DNA from: Bradyrhizobium sp. CB3481 | GTDB taxonomy: Bacteria; Pseudomonadota; Alphaproteobacteria; Rhizobiales; Xanthobacteraceae | Direction of reading: 5' to 3' | Assembly: GCF_029714305.1 (NCBI RefSeq) | Contig: NZ_CP121647.1 | Span: forward strand, 5,476,501-5,540,500 | DNA length: 64,000 nucleotides | Notes under the pieces: generated by a model | Databases searched by the model: none | What the model saw: only the letters and a program-made list of their open reading frames with translations | What the model was told of the DNA's origin: nothing | Position numbers and translations under genes: made by a program | In this document: positions 34,100 to 44,596 of the stretch, one piece after another | Numbering within the stretch: position 1 is the first letter of the stretch | Layout: each line of letters opens with the position of its first letter

Positions 34100-35503
34100 T
34101 TGGCAGCACCTAAAATTGCGATTGTTTCGACACCTAAAGGGAAGTCGATACAGCAATCCGAAAACTTTCTCGCAGCAAAACATAATCAACTGAGTTGTCT
34201 GGAGTCCGTCGAGGACCTTGTCCTCGATGAGACCAAGCTCAGCGAAGGCGATCGGCAGGCAATCGAGCACCACATCTTGAACATTCGCGCTGCTACCGCG
34301 CGGGCGCTGTGGTCGAAAGAAATATACGTCGGCCCTTCTCTCCTGGATGAGTTCGTATTCAGCACCGCCAAACAAGGGGGCCCTGGCGTCGCGGCCCGCG
34401 TGCTGACTAACCTCGCAACCGCAGGAGCGGAAACGCCCGGATTCGTCCTTTACCCCTTGACGAGCTTCGGCATGAAAATGTCCGGCCGGTTCCAGCCCGA
34501 TCCAGCTCTGAAAGACTACATCGTCTTCCGAGCCGCGGGGTTCGCCGCGAGTACACAGGTCAATTCAGTCAAGGCTGGCTATGAGCGCCTCGCCGAGATG
34601 GCACGCGCACTCGGCGTCCGAGGAAAAATAGACCGGTGGGACATCGAGCACTTTGCTCATAGCGCGACCTGGATCCGCAGCAATCCCCTTCTGCTGGTAC
34701 GACTTACGTCGCATACCGGCGACATGTACGAAAACCAGTTCGTCTATAAGCTCAAAATCCGATCGGCTGCTTCAGCACTACTGATGCTTCACGCACTTTC
34801 GCTCGAAAGCCATGGCTCGATCGACAAATTTCGTTCGACCTTGCACGTCAACAATTTTCAGACTCTCGATATTCGCCATTACCTGATCGGTGAGGGATTG
34901 CCGAATGGGAAGATCTCGACCCGACGAGTCCCCATGAATGTCTCCCCTCTCGATCTCGTTAGGCTGTCAGACGTCGCAGCTACGATCTCGAGTGAGGCAA
35001 TGGCGACCTCGCGGATGAAGCGTTTCGAAACTCAGATTGTGGCCGCACTGAAGACCGTCGAGCGCGGCTATTTTCAACACGTCAACCTGACAAGCAAGTC
35101 CAAAGCCCAGGCGCGCTTTTACAAGCGCCTCGTCACGGCCCTCGATTGGTTCCGACAGTCGTTCGGCTCACATGCAAACGAGTCCGAAGCCGTCGTCGCG
35201 CTCGCCGTCGCGTTCGAGACGCTGCTCACGGACAGCTATCAGCCTGGCGTTGCGGACCGCATGATCCGACGCGTAGGCATTTGCCTGAAGGGCTTTCCTA
35301 GAATAGCACAATATAAGCAGAGTGTGCGTGACGTCTATTATGCCCGAGGTAGCATCGTTCACACCGGAGAGCTCGGGCAGACTGCCAATGTCGCCAACGC
35401 GCAAGCGGCATTTACGCGCTGTTTCTGCAGCATCGCCTCGCGTATTGCTTCATGGACACCCACAGCGAACGACCCGATGAGGAACCTGTTGGGCGACACG
35501 TGA
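34100..35503 (+). CDS. HEPN-motif protein, putative defence effector
   Basis: A protein of up to 467 residues with no family I can name for most of its length. Near the C terminus (about 390-425) it reads YKQSVRDVYYARGSIVHTGE, where RGSIVH is the R-x4-H signature of HEPN ribonucleases, and the helix before it (AVVALAVAFETLLTDSYQPG) fits the HEPN bundle. ApeA-like proteins share this layout. The start is uncertain: TTG at 34100 is a candidate, and an earlier TTG at 34016 lies inside the nucleotidyltransferase gene. It follows the toxin gene and ends 14 bases from a convergent giant NTPase gene. Confidence 0.65.
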   Translation: MAAPKIAIVSTPKGKSIQQSENFLAAKHNQLSCLESVEDLVLDETKLSEGDRQAIEHHILNIRAATARALWSKEIYVGPSLLDEFVFSTAKQGGPGVAARVLTNLATAGAETPGFVLYPLTSFGMKMSGRFQPDPALKDYIVFRAAGFAASTQVNSVKAGYERLAEMARALGVRGKIDRWDIEHFAHSATWIRSNPLLLVRLTSHTGDMYENQFVYKLKIRSAASALLMLHALSLESHGSIDKFRSTLHVNNFQTLDIRHYLIGEGLPNGKISTRRVPMNVSPLDLVRLSDVAATISSEAMATSRMKRFETQIVAALKTVERGYFQHVNLTSKSKAQARFYKRLVTALDWFRQSFGSHANESEAVVALAVAFETLLTDSYQPGVADRMIRRVGICLKGFPRIAQYKQSVRDVYYARGSIVHTGELGQTANVANAQAAFTRCFCSIASRIASWTPTANDPMRNLLGDT

Positions 35504-35517
35504 AGGAACCCACCCTG

Positions 35518-38500
35518 TCACCGGGGCCGGGACAGATCAAGGACGACAACGTCGACGAAATCACGCAACTCGGCTGGCATCCTTTCGCGTATCTCATCGC
35601 GCAACATTTCCGGTGTTGTTATTGACGCCTCCCGTCGGCTGGCGACCGTCTCACCCGTCCCAAACCAAAGGACCAAGTAGATGCCTTGCATCGCCGCATC
35701 GGGATGGACGCTGTAGCGCTCATGAAGCTGAGCTGACGCCGCGGTGAATAGCTCGGCATGCCACTGCCCCTTCACCTCGATCACCAGCAGCCGCCGTTGG
35801 CCCTCGACCATGGCCGCGGCAGTAATGTCGCAGCGATTGGCGTTCGCCATATGGTGCTCGATCGTTACCGACAAATTGCGGCTGGCCAGTCTACTGTGAA
35901 GATGCTCGACGATACGGTTCCGCGAATCGTTCTCATTGAGCCGCACGCCGTTTTGATAAAACACGTCGAGCGGGTTGGTCTCCGCGTTTCTTAGCCAGAT
36001 CTGATAGGTTTCCAACTCCTCCAGGAGGAATGCGCGCAAATCCTCCACCGTTGCAATCCGGTTTTTGTCGAGCATGTTCACGACCGCCTCCGGCGAGGGC
36101 GGATTGAAATCCCGGAGCGCCAGCTTACGGAGCGCTGACGCTTTCAAGCTTCTCGCGTCCGTATGGAAGTCGGCGAGACGCACGTTGGACAGGATTCTGT
36201 CGAGGACCGCGACCGCTCGACTAGGCTCGTCACGGTTGATCGAGAAAATCACGTCCCGAAGAAAGCGATAAGCCGTTTCAGGACGCGGAGAACCCGTGCC
36301 CCATGAGCTGGGCAGGAAGACCTTCGGCCACACATCTACATAGATGTCCAGGATCCTGTATACTTTCTCGGCTGATAGCGTCGGCCAGCCGGCGCTTCCA
36401 CCACGGTTGAGACGACCTGCGCGATGCTCGATGCCAAAAATCGTATCGCCACTGCTCTTAAGATGATCCCAGACCGCCAAAGGTGGATCGCTCAGGAAAA
36501 AGAGCGCTCTCAGGAGCCAGAACTCTCGGTCCTCAGGCCGACCGCCGCCAGCTGCTTGCACCACTTCATCGCAACGCGCTACGATCAGCTTGATGAGCTC
36601 GTCGCGGTCCGCGTGCTCGGCGCACATGTCAAAAAGACTGTCCCGAGCCTGCCGCGGCATGTTCGGATAGCGCTCGAGCCATTGGAGCGCCAATGTTCTT
36701 CGAAGCGGCTTGAATGCTGTCTTGTACCGGAGCCAGCCAACGTTCGTTCCGAGATCCGTCTGGGCGGTCAGGCTAGGCTCTATGAATTCGCGAGCAAATG
36801 CCTCGGCGTCCGCAACCGATGGCAAGATTTGCCTATCGATTTCGGCTTCAAACGCCTCTGCCTGCTCGTTGGAAACCCCGGAGTAGCCGCCGACGTCGCT
36901 CTTCACCGCCCGTAAAATATTCCGGTCTACGCCGTCTAGATTTCCCCGCCTTCGGTAGATCACCATGCAGGCAGCATGAAGAACCCGAACGATGTCAGGC
37001 CGCTCGCTTCCCGACCTCGCTGAGAGGGTCGGCACGTAGGCCTCAAGCAGCGGAAAGCAATTGAGCAACGCCCGCTCGGCCATCTGCGGGTCGTCCGGCA
37101 CCTCCTCACGATCGGCCGGCTTGAGCAGATAATAATCTGCCAGCTCGCAAAGCGCGCCAAAGTGCTGACCGGCTTCAATCTGCGCTTTGTTGTCGCGATA
37201 GAACTGCCGCCGTTCCTTCTTTTGCGCTTGTTCGCGAAGCTGCCAGCGGCTCTGACGACGCAGTCTCAGTCGGCGCTCCTTCCGCAGGTTCTCGCGGTTT
37301 CCTCGCTCAAGCTTCGACCACACTGCCAACAGCAGCCGACTACTTCGCGCTTGCCGCTTCAGAATGGCGCGGCGCGCGTCAGGACCTCTCTGCTGTGCGT
37401 AGAAATTATGTGCAAGATAGAAGCCTTGCCAAAGCGCGGCACTGCCGGTTGAAAGGGCGTGCTCGCTCAGCGCGAGGAAGTCCATGAGCTTCATGCCGAG
37501 TCCCGCGTGACCGAACCCGCTCATCAGTTTGATACGGGTTTCCCACACTTGGTCGAGGTCAGCGCACTCCGAAAACGCCAAGCGATGAATGCTCTGGCGT
37601 AGCTCGTCCTCTTTCATCAGCGCCTGCACGGCAGCGCTTTCCCGCGGCGGAGGGTGGCCAGAAAAGATCAAATGCCGTGTCCACGCCCATATCCGTGCCG
37701 GATCGTACGGACCAGCCTCGATCTCGAAATAACGATCTAGAAGCCAACCGATCGTCTTGCTCGGTCCGGGCAGGCACTCGCATTCGTATGGCTGCGATTT
37801 CCCGCAAGTGCAGCGCAAATTCCGGGTCAGTTCGTTCAGCAGCCAAACGACGGAGCTGGAGCCGAGCGAAGCTACGACCTGCTTGGACAGATATGGCAGA
37901 TTGAGATTGCCATCTCGATCTCTGGTACGCGGAACTCGACCACGGTTCTCGCTCTTCCCGACGCGCTCCAGAAGGTCACGGAGCGCCTCCATCCCAATTG
38001 CATCTGATCCGTGCTCGCCAGCGATCTCCAGAAGAATTCGCAGGGAGCCAGCATCGCCTATGGTGAGCAGCGCGTTGATGGTTGCGGGACGCGTCGCGAT
38101 GTTTAGGCCCGAAAGAACCTGCTGAGCGCGGAGCCGGGTGTAAATGTCAACGTCGCTGTCGAGTACGAGAGCTTCCAGCTGCTCAGTCACCAGCGAAGCA
38201 ACCTCCGAGTCCTGCAGTAGCTCGAGAATCAGATTGCGCAGTTCTGGATTGACGTCCCTGTCGGTGAGGACCTCCTGCACTTCACAGACCATGGCACGGT
38301 CGAAGAACCCGGCTGCGCTGAAACGCCGCCAATCATCGCTTCGTCGGAAATATGGGTCGAACTCTGAGAGCTTCTTCAACTCGGTAAGCAGCAAGCGCTT
38401 GGAGGACGCCGCAAGCTGCGATGGATCTCCGTTTGACAGAACCGCATACGGGTCGGTCCGGATACACGTCTCCTGAACGGCAAGATTACCAAGCGCGGCT

Positions 38501-39498
38501 ATCCAGCCTACGAGCCCGCGCAGCTCGTCGCGAACCACGGAATTTGGAGCAATGATTGACATGAGGCGCCTCACTGACAGCTGCGCTGCCGGATCACCTG
38601 CTTGGGTTGCAAGATGCCTGGCCGCGCAATACTCGGCGACGATGCGATGCACCGGTTCATGGCGATCGGGCTCGGTTGCGGGTTTGAAGAGACGAGTGTT
38701 GGGAATGAAACTCAATGCAGGAGCGGGCTCACTCAAGGATTGAAGATATGGGAAATCGACGTCGCCTTCGTCGGCAACCGCGATCCCGCTCCCACCACTG
38801 AGCAACAGCTTCGCAAAAATATCGCTCGCCGCCGAGACAATAGCCCTCGTTGAGGGGCGATCCCGTTGCCACGGCGATGTATTGAGTTCGGAAGCCAACC
38901 TCTCAATCGCATTGACGAAGATCTGGTTCTTGGATGTAAAGCGTCTGCCGCCTTGCACATAGGCATCTGCAAAGAGTCTTAGGAACTGCGGATTTCCCAG
39001 TAGAGGGCTCAATTCAAACCGTGCCGCTTCACATTCAAATCGAGAAAAGTCCTCATCAGGACGATAGGATTCGAACAGCAGCCGCTGCTCCTCGGTGGAA
39101 AACGGCTTCAGGCGCACTACGGCGGGGTTCTGTCCGAAGCAGTCCTTGACGAGTTTCGTTCTCGCCCTGTCCCATTCGCTTGAGCGCGACGAGAACACAA
39201 CCGTGGTCGCTTGCGTCTCTCTTGCCTTCTCGATGACGAGATCAATGGCGGCAATGTCAATCCTAGCGACCTCGTCCAGCGCATCTACTACCACCGCGGC
39301 TGCCGGCGTTTGGGGATTCCAGTGGCGAAAAAGGCTGGCCCGGTACGATCGAACTCCGAGCGTTTCTGCAAGGCTCTGCAAGAGCTCTGTCTTTCCCGCC
39401 CCTGGCTCGGCGAGAACGATGATGACCTGGTGCTGAGCAAGCAGCTCAACTTCGGACCGCGGTTTCGAGATGAAGACTGCGGGGTATGTAGTCGGGCC
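35518..39498 (-). pseudogene. Giant P-loop NTPase with C-terminal nuclease-like motif, N terminus broken
   Basis: Over 1,280 codons are open. Walker A is VIIVLAEPGAGKTELLQSLA (about 39385-39420) and Walker B AAAVVVDALDEVARI, as in NACHT/STAND-like NTPases; FSSRSSEW is the sensor region. A long helical, HEAT-like middle follows. Near the C terminus CDITAAAMVEGQRRLLVIEV then KGQWHAE fits a PD-(D/E)xK nuclease (D...E-x-K). However, TGA at 39499-39501 is in frame and no ATG, GTG or TTG lies between it and Walker A. The first start, TTG at 39381, would delete the P-loop. I infer a recently damaged defence-type gene; a non-standard start or assembly error is possible. Confidence 0.75.
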
Positions 39499-39501
39499 TC
39501 A

Positions 39502-39964
39502 TTCAGCGACCATACAATTGCGTTACACAGCATCGTCCTTGACCGAGGTGCTCGTGCCTGGCACGGGCCGGCGGAAAACCGGCTGGTGGGTTGCCGCTTC
39601 CGCAATCGGCCCCGCGCCGGATCGCCCTCGAATCTTGCCTTTCTCCTTTAATCGAGTCCTTGCGCTGAGAATAGCGGGCAGCTGCAGGGTGGCGAGCAAA
39701 CATGATCGCGCGTGCGCCAATCAGAGCTTCCCGGTCAGACGACCCGGTATGAGCTAGCGAAGAGCGTCGGTATCCCGGTTGTTGCCGTGCTCGTAGGTAA
39801 ACCCGAGTGCGATGTTTCCAGACGGAACAAGGTTGTAGGTGAGATCCGACTGGAATCAAGACAGGCCGCGACCGGTGTAGTTTCCGTCGCCCAAGCGCAG
39901 CTCAAGTCGCTCGGAATGGATTGCTTTCCTTCTTGCCGAGCCCGGGCAGAAGTCGCAGGACCAC
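39502..39964 (-). pseudogene. Relic-rich spacer upstream of the giant NTPase
   Basis: No intact gene. On the minus strand a beta-barrel-like fragment (FQSDLTYNLVPSGNIALGFT then YEHGNNRDTDALR) ends at about 39757, after a stop in the same frame upstream; it suggests an outer-membrane porin relic. Another frame (39523-39720) is open but unrecognised. The missing N terminus of the NTPase should lie here if only a frameshift removed it, but no in-frame continuation was found. Confidence 0.3.
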
Positions 39965-40160
39965 CTGCGATCCAATTCGCAGTGCCTCGGTCGAGCTATT
40001 AAAGGCAAGGAACTCTCCCGTGCCCGTCACAGCCGCGATCAACTGCTGCTCCAGCGCGTTTCCTACGGATGAAGGGCGAGTGCGATGGTGGTATAGAGCA
40101 GGCCGAAAGCCTGCGCGCGCTCGAAGCCACCGCTGTCGCTAAAGCCCTTTTGAGTGAAGG
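39965..40160 (-). pseudogene. Second GH88 gene fragment
   Basis: The sequence GATCAACTGCTGCTCCAGCG through AGGCCGAAAGCCTGCGCGCG and CGCTAAAGCCCTTTTGAGTG parallels 23116-23260 inside the GH88 gene at 22.7 kb, same orientation. It corresponds to the HFTHKGFSEG-SIWGRAQAWGL coding region. The adjoining CaiB pseudogene takes its last residues (SLHSKGL) from this fragment. Confidence 0.6.
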
Positions 40161-41352
40161 GATGTCGCTGAGCCGACGGCGCCTTTGTCGCAGAGGTCCT
40201 TCAATTGCTGGGCGTCGTAGCCGAGCTCCTTCAGGATTTCTTCCGTCTGTGCCCCGAGCGGCTGCGGCGGCAAACGTATTTCCGGCACCTCGCCGTCATA
40301 ACACACGGGATGGCTGACGAGGGTAATCGGCGCCCCCATCGCCCCTTTCACAACCTGGAAGCTCTTGTTGTGAATCACCTGCGGGTCGACGACGACGTCG
40401 GAATAGTCGTTGATGCGGGCATGCCAGATTCCGCCAGCCTCAAGCAGCGCAAGGCACTCCGATGTCGTGCGTTTGGCGATGTTGGCCGCAATTGCTGCCG
40501 ATGCGTGGTCGCGCCGCCGATAAGCTTCGGTGTCGGGAACGCGCTGATCGGCGGGGATTGAAAGCGCATCTGCCAGCACGTCAAGCGATGCGAGCGAGAT
40601 CGCGATGTGCCCGTCACTCGTAGCATAGATGCCGTAAGGTGCGCCATAATACCATCCTGCGATCGGTCCCGGCTGGCGCACGTCGTTGGGTCTTTGCCCG
40701 TTGAGATAGCAGGTGAACGACTCCATTTGGAGGTCGAGCGCTGCAGACAGTAGGCTGACATCGACCCGACACCCCTGCCCCGTGCGCGCTTTTCTCACCA
40801 ATGCGCCAGGATGCCAGCCGCAAAGAGAACGGCGCCGTGATGATCAACTGCCGAAACACCCACCGCGCGGGGGCCGTGATCGCGGCTTCCCGTGATCGTA
40901 GCAAGCCCCGCCAACGCTTGAACCAAGAGGTCCTGGCCGGGTCGGTTCACGTACGGGCCGTCCGGGCCATATCCGGACGCTGCGGCATAGATGATGTCGG
41001 ATTTAATATTCCTGGCGTCCTCATATCCAAGCCCAAGCTTGTCGAGCACGCCAGGCCGGAAGTTCTCGGCGATGACGTCCGATGTTGCGATCAGTTTCTT
41101 CGCAACCGGAACCGCGTCCGGCTTCTTGAGATCGAGCGTCAGACTCCGCTTGTTGCGATTGCCGGTCAGAAGCAGCATGGATTGACCATCTACCTGCTTG
41201 TCTGCCCCACCCCATTTCCGCTGGAAGGCGCCGTCTGGCGGCTCCACAGCGATCACGTCCGCGCCGAGGTCGGCGAGAAATTGCACACCCATAGGCCCCA
41301 TCAGGAAGTGATTGAAGCTCAGGATTCGAACGCCCTTGAGAAGATCGACCAT
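40139..41352 (-). pseudogene. CaiB/BaiF CoA transferase, frameshifted
   Basis: A paralogue of the CoA transferase at 17508. The first part starts MVDLLKGVRILSFNHFLMGP and runs through EPPDGAFQRKWGG and ASGYGPDGPYVNRPGQDLLV, with the catalytic Asp. It stops after AAGILAHW at about 40795. The second part resumes in another frame (VRKARTGQGCRVDVSLLSAA, then DLQMESFTCYLN). Restoring one base (CTGGCGCATTG to CTGGCGGCATTG) would join them, so the break is a single deletion. The C terminus runs into a GH88 fragment. It is divergent from the LacI gene with the operator between. Confidence 0.85.
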
Positions 41353-41653
41353 AACTGTTCTTGCTGCACTCCCTTTTAAATATCTCGCGTCAATGTCGGC
41401 GACATTCCGCCATCTCCGCTTTTCTGAAATCGTTTTCAGGTTAGTCACCCCGGTCGGCGGCGTCAAGCGGGTTAAGCGCTGCACATTCGGAGCATGGCCG
41501 CCGGCGCGCTCTGCTTGATGTGGCTTGGACGCGCAAATAATGTTCAATGAGAACCACGGATCTCCTGCCCACTAGCCTGAGATAGCAATCCTCCAGGTGG
41601 TTCACCTCCAATGGATGTTAACAGCCCGTTATGGGCCAATCCGAGCAGATCAG
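41353..41653. promoter_or_regulatory. Divergent promoter region between caiB2 and lacI-type gene
   Basis: About 300 bases separating two divergent genes. It contains the LacI-type operator (41423-41440), about 70 bases before the CaiB start. Promoter boxes could not be fixed by eye. Confidence 0.55.
41423..41440. promoter_or_regulatory. LacI-type operator in the caiB2/lacI divergent region
   Basis: TCTGAAATCGTTTTCAGG, a palindrome with central CG, matches the site at 19231-19248 in 17 of 18 bases. It lies where the adjacent LacI protein would repress caiB2 and possibly itself. The shared site links this locus with the AraC/GH88 genes 22 kb away. Confidence 0.75.
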
Positions 41654-42730
41654 ATGGACAAGAAATCGATCGGCGATCCCAAAGGCCGGTCGCAGCCCAG
41701 GGTGAAGATCGAAGATGTCGCAAGAGAGGCGAACGTGTCGCCGGCGACGGTGTCGCGGGTTCTAAATCATCCAGAAATTGTCAGGCCCGAACTGCGCGAC
41801 AAAGTGATGCGCTACATCGCCAATCTCTCCTATACGCCGGACAGCGCGGCCCGGGCACTAAAATCGGGACGCATGCGGACGATCGGCGCGATTGTTCCGA
41901 CGCTAGGCCTTGGAATCTTTGCTGAAGGCGTGGAGGCCCTGCAGAACCGCCTAAGCGAAAGCGGCTACACATTATTCATCGCCAATTCGCAGTATGATCA
42001 GCGCCGCGAGTTGCAGGAGATGCAGAGCCTCATCGAGCGTGGCATCGATGGCATTGTGCTGGTGGGGGGCTCGCATGGTCGAGAATTGAGAACTCTGGTA
42101 GAGCAAACTGGTGTCCCCGTCATTACGACTTACGTTTCTAAGGCGGGCGGCGGCATTCCCGCCATTGGCATCGACAACGAACGTGCCACTCGCGAAATGA
42201 CTGAATTTCTTCTCAGCCTCGGACACGTTCGTTTCGGCGCAATTGCCAACATTCCGCCGTCGAATGATCGTTCGCGCGCGCGACTCGATGGCATTCAGCG
42301 GGCTCTCGCTGAAGCCGGTATCCGGCTGCAGCCAACGCAAGTCATCAGGGCCGACTACTCGCTCGCGCAAGGACGAAGCGCCCTCCGCCAACTGCTCACT
42401 GACAATCCCGACACGACCGCCGTGATCTGCACGACCGACACGCTGGCCATCGGCGCGATGTCGGAAGCCCGCAAGATGGGTTTCAGCGTGCCACAGGCGC
42501 TTTCAATTACCGGCTTTGACGACGTAGAATTGTCCGCACAGGTGGATCCGCCGCTTACGACAATTAGTGTTCCCGCCGCTGAAATTGGCCGGGGCGCAGC
42601 CGACTATCTCATCAATGCGATCGCAGGCAGGCCCGTCCCCAAGAGCGTCCTGTTGCCCTACCGGTTGGTGATGCGGTCGTCCACCGCGCCACCACGGACA
42701 GCCGGCCGCCTGCCGAGGCGACCACGATGA
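41654..42730 (+). CDS. LacI-family transcriptional regulator
   Basis: A 358-residue repressor. The N-terminal HTH reads VKIEDVAREANVSPATVSRV followed by LNHPEIVRPELRDKVM. The periplasmic-binding-protein-like effector domain has RTIGAIVPTLGLGIFAEGVE, VICTTDTLAIGAMSEARKMG and ITGFDDVELSAQVDPPLTTI. The start at 41654 (MDKKSIGDPKG) puts a short tail before the HTH. Divergent from caiB2 with the operator between; its stop overlaps an ATG of no lasting frame (42727). It is the best candidate to bind both copies of the TCTGAAATCGTTTTCAG site. The inducer is probably a sugar or uronate. Confidence 0.93.
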   Translation: MDKKSIGDPKGRSQPRVKIEDVAREANVSPATVSRVLNHPEIVRPELRDKVMRYIANLSYTPDSAARALKSGRMRTIGAIVPTLGLGIFAEGVEALQNRLSESGYTLFIANSQYDQRRELQEMQSLIERGIDGIVLVGGSHGRELRTLVEQTGVPVITTYVSKAGGGIPAIGIDNERATREMTEFLLSLGHVRFGAIANIPPSNDRSRARLDGIQRALAEAGIRLQPTQVIRADYSLAQGRSALRQLLTDNPDTTAVICTTDTLAIGAMSEARKMGFSVPQALSITGFDDVELSAQVDPPLTTISVPAAEIGRGAADYLINAIAGRPVPKSVLLPYRLVMRSSTAPPRTAGRLPRRPR

Positions 42731-42805
42731 AGCCTCGCAAGCTAGCTGGCACGCAGGACGGCTGTTCGCGAAGACGCTTTCAATGTAAATGGCCTGATCG
42801 GTAAC

Positions 42806-43678
42806 TTGCAAGGTGCCACCCTTGAACCCCCCAAGCCTGACCTCATTCTTTGCTCGTCTCCTCTGCCGCATGTGGTGCTCTTGGCTTTGAATAGGGCATC
42901 CAAACGAAACGCGCTGAGCAATGATTTGATCGCGGAGCTCGCGGTCTCCTTTCGCAAGACCGCGCTGGATGATGACGTCCGTTGCGTCGTTCTTACTGGG
43001 AGCGGTGCATTCTTTTCCGCCGGCGCCAATATCAAGGAAATGCAGCAACGGGGGTTCGAAGCGATCGACAATTCCGCGCGACGTTCTGGCTGGCGGGATA
43101 TCGCCAATTTCCCCAAGCCACTCATAGCCGCGGTTGAGGGGATTTGCTTTGGGGGTGGTCACGAGCTCGCGCTGCTGGCCGATATCGTGATCGCCGGTGA
43201 AGGCGCCACCTTCGGGCAGCCGGAGATCAATGTTGGGATGTTGCCAGGGGATGGAGCAACCCCGCGATTGACCCGCGTGGCTGGCAAATCACTTGCGATG
43301 CTCATGATCCTGACTGGAGAACCCATCTCCGCGCGCGCAGCCCTTCAGGCTGGGGTTGTTGCCGAGGTCACGGCGGGCGGCAAGGCGCAGAGCCGCGCCC
43401 TCGAAATTGCCGAAGTTATCGCGCACAAGCCGCCGCGTTCTACGGAACTGGCTAAAGCAGCTGTACTCGCCGCCTACCAAACTACGCTTGATGTCGGTCT
43501 AGAGTTTGAACGACAAGCCATCCGGCACGCATTCACCACGGCCGATCAGCAAGAGGGAATGAACGCCCTTTTGAGAAGCGGTCGCCTAGCTATCGAGGGA
43601 CCTAGAACACACAAGATCATCAGAGCTCTGCGCCGGCAAAAGCGTTCAATCTATCGCGGCCCGATACATGGCTTTTAA
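42806..43678 (+). CDS. Enoyl-CoA hydratase/isomerase family protein, second
   Basis: A crotonase-family enzyme (290 aa) distinct from the one at 16471. Oxyanion-hole loops are FFSAGANIKEMQQRG (A-G-A-N-I) and VEGICFGGGHELALLADIVI, and FGQPEINVGMLPGDGATPRL carries the acidic position. The start is uncertain: TTG at 42806 gives the longest form; conserved sequence begins near LPHVVLLALNRASKRNALSN. It lies 75 bases after the LacI gene on the same strand and is probably co-transcribed. Confidence 0.88.
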   Translation: MQGATLEPPKPDLILCSSPLPHVVLLALNRASKRNALSNDLIAELAVSFRKTALDDDVRCVVLTGSGAFFSAGANIKEMQQRGFEAIDNSARRSGWRDIANFPKPLIAAVEGICFGGGHELALLADIVIAGEGATFGQPEINVGMLPGDGATPRLTRVAGKSLAMLMILTGEPISARAALQAGVVAEVTAGGKAQSRALEIAEVIAHKPPRSTELAKAAVLAAYQTTLDVGLEFERQAIRHAFTTADQQEGMNALLRSGRLAIEGPRTHKIIRALRRQKRSIYRGPIHGF

Positions 43679-44596
43679 CCAGCGGAAACAACAATTCGAC
43701 TCTCTTATCCCAAAACGCGCTCCGGAGAATTTCCATCAACTCGTCGAAGATACCAGCGGAAAGCTCCGCCTAGCTTTCCCGCCGATGTTCGAGGTTGTAA
43801 GCCCGTGCCGTCTCGAGCGAGACCCCACAGTCGATGAGAGCTACATCGCAGTCCTCTTTATGGAATAGATCCAGTCTATTCTTTGACAATAGCTGATGTT
43901 CTTCAGTTAGGGGCGCGGATTTCGTTCACAGACAGACGGTTATGAACGCGGTATTAGTTGGTCGGTGCGAGATATCGGCGGGATCGACGCCGAGCGCTTC
44001 AACGGCATCGATCATCTGCAGCTGGCCTGCCCCCCTTCCCACGATCCCATCGCCTCGAAACCGGAGCGCGCGTTCCGCCTAAGATGAGAGTCGGCCGATC
44101 CTGCGGCCTGTCATCGCCCAAGCCGCCAAGCTTTCGGGACGGTCAGGTGCGTGGTCTCCTTGCAGTTGATCGGGCCATCCGCACTCACGCGCACCGCATA
44201 TGGTGCACCGAAGCCAATGATCTTGTAACCATTGCCGCGACACCGCAGGCGGGTGACTCTCGCCTAGCGCCGCGCCGGCTACGGACGTTCAATTCGTGAC
44301 GCGTATTTCCTTAAAGCGTGTCGCGTCTCAGCTACCGTGTCGCAGATCCAACAGCTCGGACCGCAGCCGATTGTCAAAACACTCGCATATTTCCAAACCC
44401 CTAGCGATCTGCCGGCACGAGCACGCGGCCTAAGACGGTGGCACAAACCTTGCTCAAACGGGAGAACGACGTGCTTCGCGCCGCGCCGGCGGAATACATC
44501 TGCCTTAGTGTCGGACTTAGGAAGCGGATTCTTGGTTGAACACGACACACGCAGTGTCGAATGACAACAACGATGTCGTCTTTAAGGATAAATAGC
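43679..44596. other. Relic-filled gap before the PurF-like gene
   Basis: No intact gene. A plus-strand piece at about 43980-44060 reads ERFNGIDHLQLACPPSHDPI, like the start of a VOC/glyoxalase-fold protein (I-x-G-I-D-H-x-Q-L-A-x-P). On the minus strand 44105-44240 gives coherent sequence (NGYKIIGFGAPYAVRVSADG, then HLTVPKAWRLGR) that I do not recognise. The ribosome site AAGGATA precedes 44597. Confidence 0.4.
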
